From Secundilactobacillus yichangensis (GTDB lineage Bacteria > Bacillota > Bacilli > Lactobacillales > Lactobacillaceae), in contig NZ_BOLK01000001.1 in NCBI RefSeq assembly GCF_016861565.1, positions 309,744 through 373,743 of the forward strand: DNA of 64,000 nt, read 5' to 3'. Both the position numbers and the translations under genes were made by a program. Under the pieces are notes generated by a model that searched no databases, was not told the DNA's origin, and worked only from the letters and a program-made list of their open reading frames with translations. Below are positions 52,502 to 60,238 of this stretch, in pieces (the first letter of the stretch is position 1; each line of letters opens with the position of its first letter).

Positions 52502-55156
52502 TCATACCGACTTTCCAGCACTCAAATGATAGATTTCATTGTCCTCTGCCAGCGCTAAATTATCGTGGTTCGCGGTCAGATAAATGACCTGACTGGTCTG
52601 AGCCAATTCTTTTAGCATCTTCAGCGCTGAGGCCGTTCGCTGACGGTCAAAGTTTACGAAGGCATCGTCAATAATGATTGGCATGGCGATCACGTCTGCC
52701 ATCACCTTGGTAAACGCGAACCGCAACGCCACGTATAGCTGTTCGGCAGTTCCGCTGGACAATTCGCCAACGTCAAAGGTCAATGCATCATCACGGGTAA
52801 CTTGAACGGTTTGATCGGTGAAAATAATCTGCCGGTAACGGTTGCCGGTAAGCTGCTGAAAGAACTGCTCAGCCACTTTAATAATCTGCGGCTGACGTCC
52901 CTGGGATGCGTTGATCAGCGTTTGGTCGATCCAGTTGATCAAAAGTTGCTTGGTGAGCCAATCATCCGTTAAAGAAGTAATCTCAGTTTGTAAATCAGCT
53001 TGCTGCTGAAGTAGGTTTTGATACTTATCACTGGCCGCTAAACGCTGCAGCTGATACTGCTGCTGGCTGGACTGTTTTAACAGCTCAGCCTGAGTCTGCC
53101 GTTGTTCGACAAGCTGAGTTTGAAGCTGCTGTTCGGTCTGCTCCAAAAACTCTTGGGATTCACTATTATCGAGGATTTGACGGTCAGCCGGCGTTAATTG
53201 CGCGTTGAGTACCCCTCGCCGCTGATTTTCCTGAGCCATCGCCTGATCCTGCTGGTAACGTTGTTCAAATTCGGTAAGCGTTGTGAGCTGATAGCGTGCC
53301 AGTAATTGCGTTAAATTAGTTTGCTGCGTGTTTAATTGCTGCTGCAGCGCTGTTTGACGCTGTGTATTGGCAGTCAGTGCTTCATTGGCCCAGTGCAGCT
53401 GCTGGCTTTCATCCCGCCGTTTTGACAGGAACTGGCTGATCTGCTGGAGCTGAAAATCATGACTGCCGCCCAGACTGATCACTTCACCGGCAAACTGCCA
53501 CTGCGCTAAGTAAGCCCGCAGGTTTTGTCCGATCTGGTCTTGCTGTTCCTGCAGCTGAATCTGCTGAGCATTAGCAGCACGGTAGAGGCTCAAGTCCGCC
53601 TGCAAATCTAGCCAGCGTTCCGGCGCAAAATTCTGCAGCTGATGTTCGGCGCCAAACTGTGTCACTTGTGCATCAGCGTCAATCAGCTGCTGGTCTAAGG
53701 CGGCTAATTGCTGCCGGTCCTGATCTAATTGCGAGGACAGCAGTGCCATTTGCGAATCAATGGTGGATTGCTGATTGCCAGAAATAATTGGCTTAAAGAT
53801 GCCGTAACCTGCCACCAGCATCCCAATGATGCCGCCCACCGTTCGTAAAATCCCGCTGAAGCCAAACAGTGCAACTAACACAACCACTACACCGCCAATC
53901 AGCCACTTAAGGTCCATCCCGGTGGACGTATCGCTGTCGGCTTGCTGACGCAATTTTTCGAAGGCTTTTTGATGCTCCTGCCGCTGCTCAGCACGGGAAT
54001 CGCGTTCAATACTTAAGTGCTGCTGTTGGTCAAACAAATCTTTAATTTGCGACTGTTCGCCGGCAGTCAGCACCTTTAAATTCGCTAACGACGCACCATA
54101 CTGCTGGTTGAGTTTAGCCAGTTCTTGTTTAACTGCCGCCAGCTGGGAATCATTTTGCTGCTGTCGCTGCTGCAACTGTTCCATTGCCGACATTTGGGTC
54201 GCTAACTGGTCGATCTGCTGCTGATGGGCAGTGTAAAATTGCTGGGCGTCGCTGGCAACGTGCTTTCGCTGTTGCTGTTTAATGGTCTGTTCTTGAGTGG
54301 CGAGATCTTGCTGCAGCTGTTTAACAGCCGTCGAAAGCCGCGTTGCCCTTTGCCAGTCCTCAGTACTGATAGGTGTCCTCGATTGTTTGGGTGCACCGTT
54401 TTTAAGCTGCTGATACTGGGGATAAAGTTTGATCAGCCGCTGATACTGATTAAGCCGATCCGTTAGCTCAGACAGCTGTTTTTGAACGGCTGCCAGTTTC
54501 TTAGCCGTTTTTTGCGCGTCATTTTGCAACGTTTGATACTGCTGAAATTGGGTTTTGGCGGTGTCAATCTTCTCAGACATCTCATCGTATTCCTTCAGTA
54601 ACCGCACTAAAGGCTGCACCCGGCCACGGGGTTTATATAATTCACCAGCTGAAGCCGTCAGTTCCTGGGTCAGCCCGATCCAGTTTTCGCTGCCGATAGC
54701 ACCGATTCGCTGAATCCGTTTGACCAAATCAAAACGGTTCAGGTTAAAGACCGCCTGCAGTTCCCGTTCGCCAAAACAAAAGATTTGGTAGAACAATTCC
54801 TTATTTAAAGGCTGCAGCAGCTGTATGAGATCATCCTTGGTTAAGGCTGTGTCAGTAGTTAGATTACGAAGGGTAACGTCACCGCCGTGGGTACCGCCTA
54901 CCCGTTTGAGCCAGTAATCGTTCGAACCATGGGTAAAATACAGTTCGCCACCATACTGCGATCCTTGCTTGGGCTGATACATAGCGTAACGGTGCTTAGC
55001 GGTCTCGAAACCAAACAGCATACTGGTGATGAAGGCAACTAGCGTGGATTTTCCCGCTTCATTTTCACCGTAAAGGAGTGAAAAACGATTGGACAGGTCG
55101 ATAGTTGTATCGTGAAATTTACCGAACCCGTATATTTTAATCGTCGTGATCTGCAT
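52502..55156 (-). CDS. yhaN: SbcC/Rad50-like AAA+ ATPase YhaN
   Basis: The 884-residue protein has an N-terminal P-loop region (YGENEAGKST), a long Gln-rich coiled coil interrupted by two hydrophobic segments (about 418-455), and a C-terminal ABC-type half with LSSGTAEQLYVALRFA and the Walker B region IIIDDAFVNFD. It is the partner of YhaO, encoded just upstream with a 20-bp overlap. Together they resemble SbcCD nucleases, with hydrophobic segments in the middle that could attach the complex to the membrane. Confidence 0.9.
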   Translation of the reverse strand: MQITTIKIYGFGKFHDTTIDLSNRFSLLYGENEAGKSTLVAFITSMLFGFETAKHRYAMYQPKQGSQYGGELYFTHGSNDYWLKRVGGTHGGDVTLRNLTTDTALTKDDLIQLLQPLNKELFYQIFCFGERELQAVFNLNRFDLVKRIQRIGAIGSENWIGLTQELTASAGELYKPRGRVQPLVRLLKEYDEMSEKIDTAKTQFQQYQTLQNDAQKTAKKLAAVQKQLSELTDRLNQYQRLIKLYPQYQQLKNGAPKQSRTPISTEDWQRATRLSTAVKQLQQDLATQEQTIKQQQRKHVASDAQQFYTAHQQQIDQLATQMSAMEQLQQRQQQNDSQLAAVKQELAKLNQQYGASLANLKVLTAGEQSQIKDLFDQQQHLSIERDSRAEQRQEHQKAFEKLRQQADSDTSTGMDLKWLIGGVVVVLVALFGFSGILRTVGGIIGMLVAGYGIFKPIISGNQQSTIDSQMALLSSQLDQDRQQLAALDQQLIDADAQVTQFGAEHQLQNFAPERWLDLQADLSLYRAANAQQIQLQEQQDQIGQNLRAYLAQWQFAGEVISLGGSHDFQLQQISQFLSKRRDESQQLHWANEALTANTQRQTALQQQLNTQQTNLTQLLARYQLTTLTEFEQRYQQDQAMAQENQRRGVLNAQLTPADRQILDNSESQEFLEQTEQQLQTQLVEQRQTQAELLKQSSQQQYQLQRLAASDKYQNLLQQQADLQTEITSLTDDWLTKQLLINWIDQTLINASQGRQPQIIKVAEQFFQQLTGNRYRQIIFTDQTVQVTRDDALTFDVGELSSGTAEQLYVALRFAFTKVMADVIAMPIIIDDAFVNFDRQRTASALKMLKELAQTSQVIYLTANHDNLALAEDNEIYHLSAGKSV

Positions 55157-56366
55157 CGTTTTCTTCCTCCAAACGCGATTGAGCTAACAGTTCGTTCTTA
55201 GCCCGATCAGTTAAATTAGCCGTTGTTTCAGGCTGTCGCAAGTGATCCGCAATAAACGGATACTGCATCAATTTACCGGCGGTCAGCGCCACATTGTCCG
55301 GCGTAAACACCGTTTTCTGAGCCCGCTGCCAATAATTCGCGTCCAGTTTGGCATACTGCACTGGCCGATTCGTTGGCAAAACGTTGACTTCATAAACCCA
55401 AGCCCGCGTTTGCCGGTAAGTCTTCTTCTGCGTTTGATCTAAGCGTTCAAGCCAAGTGCCGTCGTTTAATCGGCTCAGCATACTAGCGGATAATTTTTCA
55501 ATTCCGGTAAGGCTGAGATCAATTAATTTAAACGTATCGGCCACACTGTTCGTCAATGCTGCTTGTACCGCTTCAATCAAACTGGCATCAGTAGTCGTTT
55601 CGTCTACCGCAAGCGATAATGTTGCCCAGCGGACTTGATCAGCCGGCACGAATTGCCGTTCCAAGTGCTTGCCCTGTGAACTGACTACCTGGTAGCCGTG
55701 CCTGCCGGATTCCAGCTTATGCCGTCCCTGAATGGTGCCTGAATAAACAATCAGCGGCTGTTCACTCAACACGCCGGGCTTATGTATATGACCCAATGCC
55801 CAGTAATCGTAGTTCGTGCTAGCCAGTTCACTAACTGTAAACGGCGCGTAGTGGTTGGCTTCACCCTGTTTGACAGCCCCGTGCAGCATGCCAATTTGAA
55901 AATCAGCGTCGCCGCGCTCTGGAAACTGCGGGACAACGTCGTGTTCCAGCCAGCGGTCAGCGTAACTGAAACCGCTGATGGCAACTCTGGTATGATCTGC
56001 CGTAGTCAGCGTTTGGGTGGTCACGTCACTGCCAAAAACGTTGACACCTTCTTGTAAGGCTAAATGCTGCTCAGCCGTCATGTAATCGTGATTACCGAAG
56101 CTGACAAACACGCCAATACCATCGTCTACCAGCCGTTGCAGCTGTTCGTTCAAGAAGACCTGTGCCTGGACACTTTGGGTTTCACGGTCGAAGAGGTCAC
56201 CAACTAATAATACAAAATCAACTTTTTGTTCGATGGCATCCGTTACCATTTGTTTGGTGGCGTTAAACGGTGCTTCATGAATTTGCTGCCACAGTGCTTT
56301 CGGCAGTCGTTGCAGCCCTTCAAACGGACTATCCAAGTGTAAATCTGCTGCGTGAATAAATTTCAC
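55137..56366 (-). CDS. yhaO: SbcD/Mre11-like metallophosphoesterase YhaO
   Basis: The 409-residue protein has the calcineurin-like phosphoesterase motifs: DLHLDSPF, GDLFDRETQS, GNHDYMT, GMLHG and LGHIHKPG. These residues bind two metals, as in Mre11 and SbcD nucleases. It starts at GTG 56366 with GGAGGTGG upstream. The gene product presumably forms a DNA-processing complex with YhaN. Confidence 0.92.
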   Translation of the reverse strand: MKFIHAADLHLDSPFEGLQRLPKALWQQIHEAPFNATKQMVTDAIEQKVDFVLLVGDLFDRETQSVQAQVFLNEQLQRLVDDGIGVFVSFGNHDYMTAEQHLALQEGVNVFGSDVTTQTLTTADHTRVAISGFSYADRWLEHDVVPQFPERGDADFQIGMLHGAVKQGEANHYAPFTVSELASTNYDYWALGHIHKPGVLSEQPLIVYSGTIQGRHKLESGRHGYQVVSSQGKHLERQFVPADQVRWATLSLAVDETTTDASLIEAVQAALTNSVADTFKLIDLSLTGIEKLSASMLSRLNDGTWLERLDQTQKKTYRQTRAWVYEVNVLPTNRPVQYAKLDANYWQRAQKTVFTPDNVALTAGKLMQYPFIADHLRQPETTANLTDRAKNELLAQSRLEEENDADHDD

Positions 56367-56383
56367 TGCTAACCACCTCCTAA

Positions 56384-56413
56384 AAAACGCCGAAGAAAAT
56401 TCTTCGACGTTTT
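56384..56413 (-). terminator. Terminator between yheA and yhaO
   Basis: AAAACGTCGAAGAA pairs with TTCTTCGGCGTTTT on the minus strand, followed by TTAGG; the ribosome site of yhaO lies directly behind it. Readthrough would be needed if the two are co-transcribed. Confidence 0.75.
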
Positions 56414-56443
56414 GATCTATTAACCATTCATCAGCTGCCTGTC

Positions 56444-56785
56444 TTAGTTGTCGTACAGGTTTTGAATTGGTTTTGTAATTTCGTTGTTTAATTTAGCCAG
56501 TAATTGGTTGACGTCTTTTTCTTTTTCCATCAAGTCTTTAATCGCATCCTTCTCACGAACTTTACCCGCGAGATCCTGTGCTTGATTCATTTCGTCTTCA
56601 TCAGGCTGCTGACCCTGCATTTGTTTTTGCTGTAACTTCAGTTGCAGTCCCTGAAACTGTTTGAACAAGTCATAGGCTTCAGAATCTGCCTTCATAGTGT
56701 TATAAGCATTCTGTAAAGCTGTGAATTCGTCAGAACTTGCTAACTCCTCACGTAACTCACCAGCGGTTTTTAAAATGTCTGCCAT
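56444..56785 (-). CDS. yheA: YlbF/YmcA family protein YheA
   Basis: The 113-residue helical protein (MADILKTAGELREELASSDE, FQGLQLKLQQKQMQG) fits the YlbF/YmcA/YheA superfamily, small dimeric helical proteins linked in Bacillus to RNase Y and biofilm control. ATG 56785 lies nine bases after AGGAGG; the frame begins at 56794. Its position beside yhaO matches B. subtilis. The exact role is unknown. Confidence 0.88.
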   Translation of the reverse strand: MADILKTAGELREELASSDEFTALQNAYNTMKADSEAYDLFKQFQGLQLKLQQKQMQGQQPDEDEMNQAQDLAGKVREKDAIKDLMEKEKDVNQLLAKLNNEITKPIQNLYDN

Positions 56786-56887
56786 TAATAGCATCCTCCT
56801 GTCTTAGATACTTCCATATTGTATCATGAAATGATAGACGGGGAAAGAAAGCGATGACAGTTCAGCGGGGGTCTTTCTGTCTTTTTT

Positions 56888-56929
56888 ATTTTACATTGAC
56901 TAAACGTGTTGCGTGCGGCAGAGACTTGC
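56888..56929. repeat. 42-bp direct repeat, copy 1
   Basis: A perfect 42-bp repeat beginning ATTTTACATTGACTAAACGT and ending in GGCAGAGACTTGC; the second copy lies at 56976-57017. Similarity continues upstream of each copy through CTGTCTTTT with a small change. Confidence 0.95.
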
Positions 56930-56975
56930 GCGTGGGGAAGGTCTGCCACGAAGGTTTTCCTGCTACTGTCTTTTC

Positions 56976-57017
56976 ATTTTACATTGACTAAACGTGTTGC
57001 GTGCGGCAGAGACTTGC
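56976..57017. repeat. 42-bp direct repeat, copy 2
   Basis: Identical to copy 1 at 56888-56929. It runs directly into the long hairpin at 57008-57090, whose outermost left arm (AGAGACT) lies inside this copy. Confidence 0.95.
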
Positions 57018-57090
57018 ATATAGTGAAGCCCCGCCACAAAGCCCCAAAGTTCAGGGCTTTATGGCGGGGCTTCACTATACTCCAGTCTCT
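57008..57090. repeat. Long hairpin: 26-bp stem with 9-base loop and outer 7-bp stem
   Basis: TATAGTGAAGCCCCGCCA-C-AAAGCCC (57019-57044) pairs with its complement at 57054-57079 with one C/A-type mismatch. The 9-base loop is CAAAGTTCA. A 4x4 internal loop separates a further 7-bp pairing (57008-57014 with 57084-57090). There is no T-run on either strand, so it is not a standard terminator. It lies 22 bp past the PBP stop. Confidence 0.9.
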
Positions 57091-57111
57091 TAACGCCTTA
57101 CTACACACTCT

Positions 57112-59232
57112 CTAGTTTCCAAACGCACCCCGCCACCAACTCTTAACGGTATCTACCGCGTTATTGGCGCCCTGTTCAATTTGGTCACCCACACTGCCGG
57201 CTCCCTTTTGAACGCTGTCCCAGAAGTTGTTATCCGACTTCGAGGCCCTCGCCAACGTTGACGCGTCTTGGGTATCGAATTGGGTTTGTTTCGTGTATGG
57301 CAAAATTTCTTCCATTTCCGTCTTAAACAGCGGGCCCACACCCGTTCCGCTTAAGTTTTCCAAATGATGATTCTTGTTGGTATTATCGAAGCCTTCCCAG
57401 GTTGTTAACACGACGTCTGGCGTGTAGCCCACGATCCATTTATCACGGGTGGCGTCGCCGTCACCGGTATCGTCAGCCTCCGTACTCCCAGTCTTACCGG
57501 CAACGGAATAACCGTACGGCTTGGCCGTGGCACCGGTCCCGTTGTTGAAGACGCCCAGCATCATACTGGTCATCTGCTTGGCAACCTTCGGCGACATGAC
57601 TTTATGCGTAGACACCTTGGGATTGTCCACAATGACATTACCAGAAGCGTCGACAATTTTACGGATATAGTGGGTATCCGTTCGCGTGCCGTTATTCGCA
57701 AAGGCGGTGTAAGCACCCGCCAACTCTTGAGGTGAAACACCTTTATTCAAGCCACCCAGTGCTAACGCCAAGTTCTTATCAGATTTAGTAACTGGCAGCC
57801 CAAAACGCTTAACGGATTCGTAGCCCTTATTGACACCGATCTTATTTAACAGCCAAACTGCCGGTGCATTCACACTGTTTGCCAGTGCTTCATACATGGG
57901 CATCTTGCCGGTATAAACGTTGTTGTAATTCTTTGGCGTGTAATGGTTGCTGCCATAAGACGTCTTCTTATTTTGCAGTTCCGAATCGTAGAAGTAGCCG
58001 TTCTCAAGCGCTGGCGTGTATACTGCCAACGGTTTGATGGTTGACCCCGGCTGCCGTTTGACTTGCGTTGCCCGGTTGTAGCCCCGGAAAACGTGCTTGC
58101 CACGGCCGCCCACCACGGCCATTACACCACCGTTATTGGGATTGACCGCCACGGAAGCGGCTTGAACCTTGGTCCCATCAATTGAATTTTGCGGGAACAG
58201 ATAATCACTTTTAAAGTTTTCCTGCAGGCGGGACTGATAATTTTGATCCAAGTACGTGTAAATTTTATAACCATGATTCATAATATCAGATTCGGTTAAA
58301 CCGTACTTAGAGATGGCTTCATCGATCACCGCGTCAAAGTAGTACGGGTAGCGGTAAGAATCTTTGTACTGATACGTATCCTGAGTGGTCAATGGCGTTT
58401 GCTGGTAACTGGCTGCTTGCGACTTCGTAATCGCACCGGTTTCCGCCATGAGTCCAAGGACCACGTTCCGGCGGGCTTTGGAAGCCTGCGGATGATCAAT
58501 TGGGTTGTAGCCGCTTGGCGACGTCAGCATCCCAGCCAAGACAGCCGATTGCGGTACGGTCAGGTTGGCAGCATCCGTCCCAAAGTACTTATGAGCCGCG
58601 TCTTGCACACCCCAAACCCCGTTGCCAAAGTAGGCGTTATTGAGATACATAGACAAAATATCCTGTTTAGAATAGACGTTTTCCACTTCAATGGCGAGAA
58701 AGATTTCCTTTAATTTCCGCGTCATGGTCTGTTGCTGCGTCAGAAAAGCATTCTTAACCAGCTGCTGCGTCAAGGTACTCCCACCGCCACTGATATAATC
58801 ACGATGCAGCAGTTTATTCTTGACCAGTAATAAAAACGCCCGGGCAATTCCCTTTACTGAAAAACCGTGTTCGTGATAGAAATTCCGGTCTTCAGTTGAA
58901 ATCACCGCTTTTTGCACGTTAGGCGAAATTTTGCCTAAGGGCACATACGTCCCCTTTTGGGCGTACAGCGAACCAGCTCTATGATTGCTTTTATCGTAGA
59001 TATAAGTTGTTTTTTCCAACTGGGCCTTCAAATCGCCGACGTTTGCTGTTTTGGCCTGAAAGGTCAGTGTCGCACTGACCACGAAGATCAGTGCCAAAAT
59101 CACCACGATGATCCAGCGAGTCAGTTGATAACGATGCCAAAGTTTACCGAAATACCTTTTAAACCGCTGATAATACGGCGACATCATCGCTTTGAATCCC
59201 TGATTTGATTGATTTCCCCGATTATTATTCAT
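57112..59232 (-). CDS. Class A penicillin-binding protein (PBP1A/2A family)
   Basis: The 706-residue bifunctional enzyme has one N-terminal membrane helix (about 39-59), a GT51 glycosyltransferase domain (STEDRNFYHEHGF; GGSTLTQQLVKN) and a transpeptidase domain. The latter shows the active-site SxxK (PGSTIKPL), SVN motif and KTGSTE. It polymerises glycan strands and cross-links peptides in peptidoglycan. It is flanked by argR and the repeat patch, an arrangement with no functional meaning I can see. Length and motifs are complete. Confidence 0.95.
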   Translation of the reverse strand: MNNNRGNQSNQGFKAMMSPYYQRFKRYFGKLWHRYQLTRWIIVVILALIFVVSATLTFQAKTANVGDLKAQLEKTTYIYDKSNHRAGSLYAQKGTYVPLGKISPNVQKAVISTEDRNFYHEHGFSVKGIARAFLLLVKNKLLHRDYISGGGSTLTQQLVKNAFLTQQQTMTRKLKEIFLAIEVENVYSKQDILSMYLNNAYFGNGVWGVQDAAHKYFGTDAANLTVPQSAVLAGMLTSPSGYNPIDHPQASKARRNVVLGLMAETGAITKSQAASYQQTPLTTQDTYQYKDSYRYPYYFDAVIDEAISKYGLTESDIMNHGYKIYTYLDQNYQSRLQENFKSDYLFPQNSIDGTKVQAASVAVNPNNGGVMAVVGGRGKHVFRGYNRATQVKRQPGSTIKPLAVYTPALENGYFYDSELQNKKTSYGSNHYTPKNYNNVYTGKMPMYEALANSVNAPAVWLLNKIGVNKGYESVKRFGLPVTKSDKNLALALGGLNKGVSPQELAGAYTAFANNGTRTDTHYIRKIVDASGNVIVDNPKVSTHKVMSPKVAKQMTSMMLGVFNNGTGATAKPYGYSVAGKTGSTEADDTGDGDATRDKWIVGYTPDVVLTTWEGFDNTNKNHHLENLSGTGVGPLFKTEMEEILPYTKQTQFDTQDASTLARASKSDNNFWDSVQKGAGSVGDQIEQGANNAVDTVKSWWRGAFGN

Positions 59233-59280
59233 TTAATTTCCTCGACAAATAAAAGATTTGCACTGTTAATTCTATCATAT

Positions 59281-59310
59281 TTTATAAGGGCAGCTGGAAA
59301 GTGCCCACAA
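59281..59310 (-). promoter_or_regulatory. Candidate promoter of the PBP gene
   Basis: TTGTGG (59305-59310) and TATAAA (59281-59286) are separated by 18 bp on the minus strand, about 50 bp before the start. Confidence 0.5.
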
Positions 59311-59335
59311 GTTTTAACAGTATTTAACAAAACAA

Positions 59336-59359
59336 AAACACGCCAGTAACGGCGTGTTT
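59336..59359 (-). terminator. argR terminator
   Basis: AAACACGCC-GTTACT-GGCGTGTTT on the minus strand, followed by TTGTTTTG. Confidence 0.9.
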
Positions 59360-59373
59360 TATCCCCGCAGATG

Positions 59374-59841
59374 TTAGTGAACAATGTCTGGGTTCATGTT
59401 TTTCGCAATCTCATCGTTCAATTGCTGAGCAACTTCAGCGTTTGGACTAATCACTAAAATCGTGTCATGACCAGCTAATGTTCCCACAACTTCAGGTAAC
59501 TTCAAATCATCTAAAATTGCGGCTAACAGATTCCCATTACTAGGCAGCGTTTTGATCACGTTCATAAACTCGATCCGTGTCAATCCAATCACCACTTCGT
59601 TAATGGTTTCTCGCAGGTGTTCTTCTTCTGATTTATTTCCGGGTTTAAAGATCGTGTAACGCAAGTGTCCATGGCCATCTTGGGCTTTGACAACCTGCAT
59701 CTCTCGAATATCACGAGAAATCGTTGCTTGCGTCGCCTTAATCCCAATTTCATTTAGATGACGCATTAGGTCTTCTTGTGTACCGATCGGATACTGATTG
59801 ATCAATTGTTCAATCCGTGATTGACGAATACTTTTTTTCAT
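59374..59841 (-). CDS. argR: Arginine repressor ArgR/AhrC
   Basis: The 155-residue protein has an N-terminal winged helix (about 1-70; RIEQLINQYPIGTQEDLMRHL, KATQATISRDIREM) and a C-terminal arginine-binding hexamerisation domain with GNLLAAILDDL and GTLAGHDTILVI. It controls arginine synthesis, uptake or the deiminase pathway. ATG 59841 lies near the GGGGGG of AAGGGGGGCT. Upstream is an ARG-box-like site, so it probably represses itself. argS is its neighbour. Confidence 0.93.
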   Translation of the reverse strand: MKKSIRQSRIEQLINQYPIGTQEDLMRHLNEIGIKATQATISRDIREMQVVKAQDGHGHLRYTIFKPGNKSEEEHLRETINEVVIGLTRIEFMNVIKTLPSNGNLLAAILDDLKLPEVVGTLAGHDTILVISPNAEVAQQLNDEIAKNMNPDIVH

Positions 59842-59879
59842 CCTAATGCAGCCCCCCTTAACTGTACTAATACGTAATT

Positions 59880-59933
59880 ATTATAACAAAATGAAAAACG
59901 AAAAGAAAGCTAGATTTTAAATAACTATTCAAA
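59880..59933 (-). promoter_or_regulatory. argR promoter with ARG-box-like operator
   Basis: TATAAT lies at 59880-59885 on the minus strand. About 35 bp upstream, TTTGAATAGTTATTTAAA (59916-59933) matches the ARG-box consensus TNTGNATWWWWATNCANA at 16 of 18 positions. A second half-site, TCTGAATTATA, starts at about 59949. ArgR bound here would regulate its own gene. Placement supports it; binding is not shown. Confidence 0.7.
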
Positions 59934-60192
59934 GTGAGTATAATTCAGAATATAAATTAGTCAGTTAAGATTTGAAATTGGCTTAATCTGCCAAATTTAT
60001 CTCCTGCTCAATTAATATTAATTCAAGAGGCCATTGCTTAAAATTCTCGCCACTAAAATTAATGTTAATACTTTTTTAATGTTATAAGTAGTTAATCATG
60101 CCCTGATTTTTTCACTAACACATTAACCAACTATAATAATCACGATTATAAGCTTATAAGTTATATTCATCAAGGCTACTTTACAAACAAAA
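59934..60192. other. AT-rich gap between argR promoter and argS terminator
   Basis: Nothing recognisable was found beyond short A/T runs and small imperfect palindromes. No ORF or RNA gene is supported. Confidence 0.5.
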
Positions 60193-60220
60193 ATGCAGCC
60201 GGCATAATCGCCAGCTGCAT
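60193..60220 (-). terminator. argS terminator
   Basis: ATGCAGCTGGCGATTATGCC pairs back to GGCTGCAT on the minus strand, followed by TTTTTGTTTG. Confidence 0.9.
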
Positions 60221-60238
60221 CATGACTATTTAAGTGAA

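Larger units (their letters stand above)
56786..57111. other. Non-coding patch between yheA and the PBP gene
   Basis: No ORF is convincing in these 326 bp. It holds a 42-bp direct repeat in two copies and a hairpin with a 26-bp stem (57019-57079), listed separately. Base composition of this patch is GC-richer than the flanking gaps and does not resemble a normal promoter region. Confidence 0.7.

Noticed and set aside
56888..57017. CRISPR array
   Set aside because: Only two copies of the repeat with one 46-bp interval and no cas genes nearby; the second copy merges into a hairpin.
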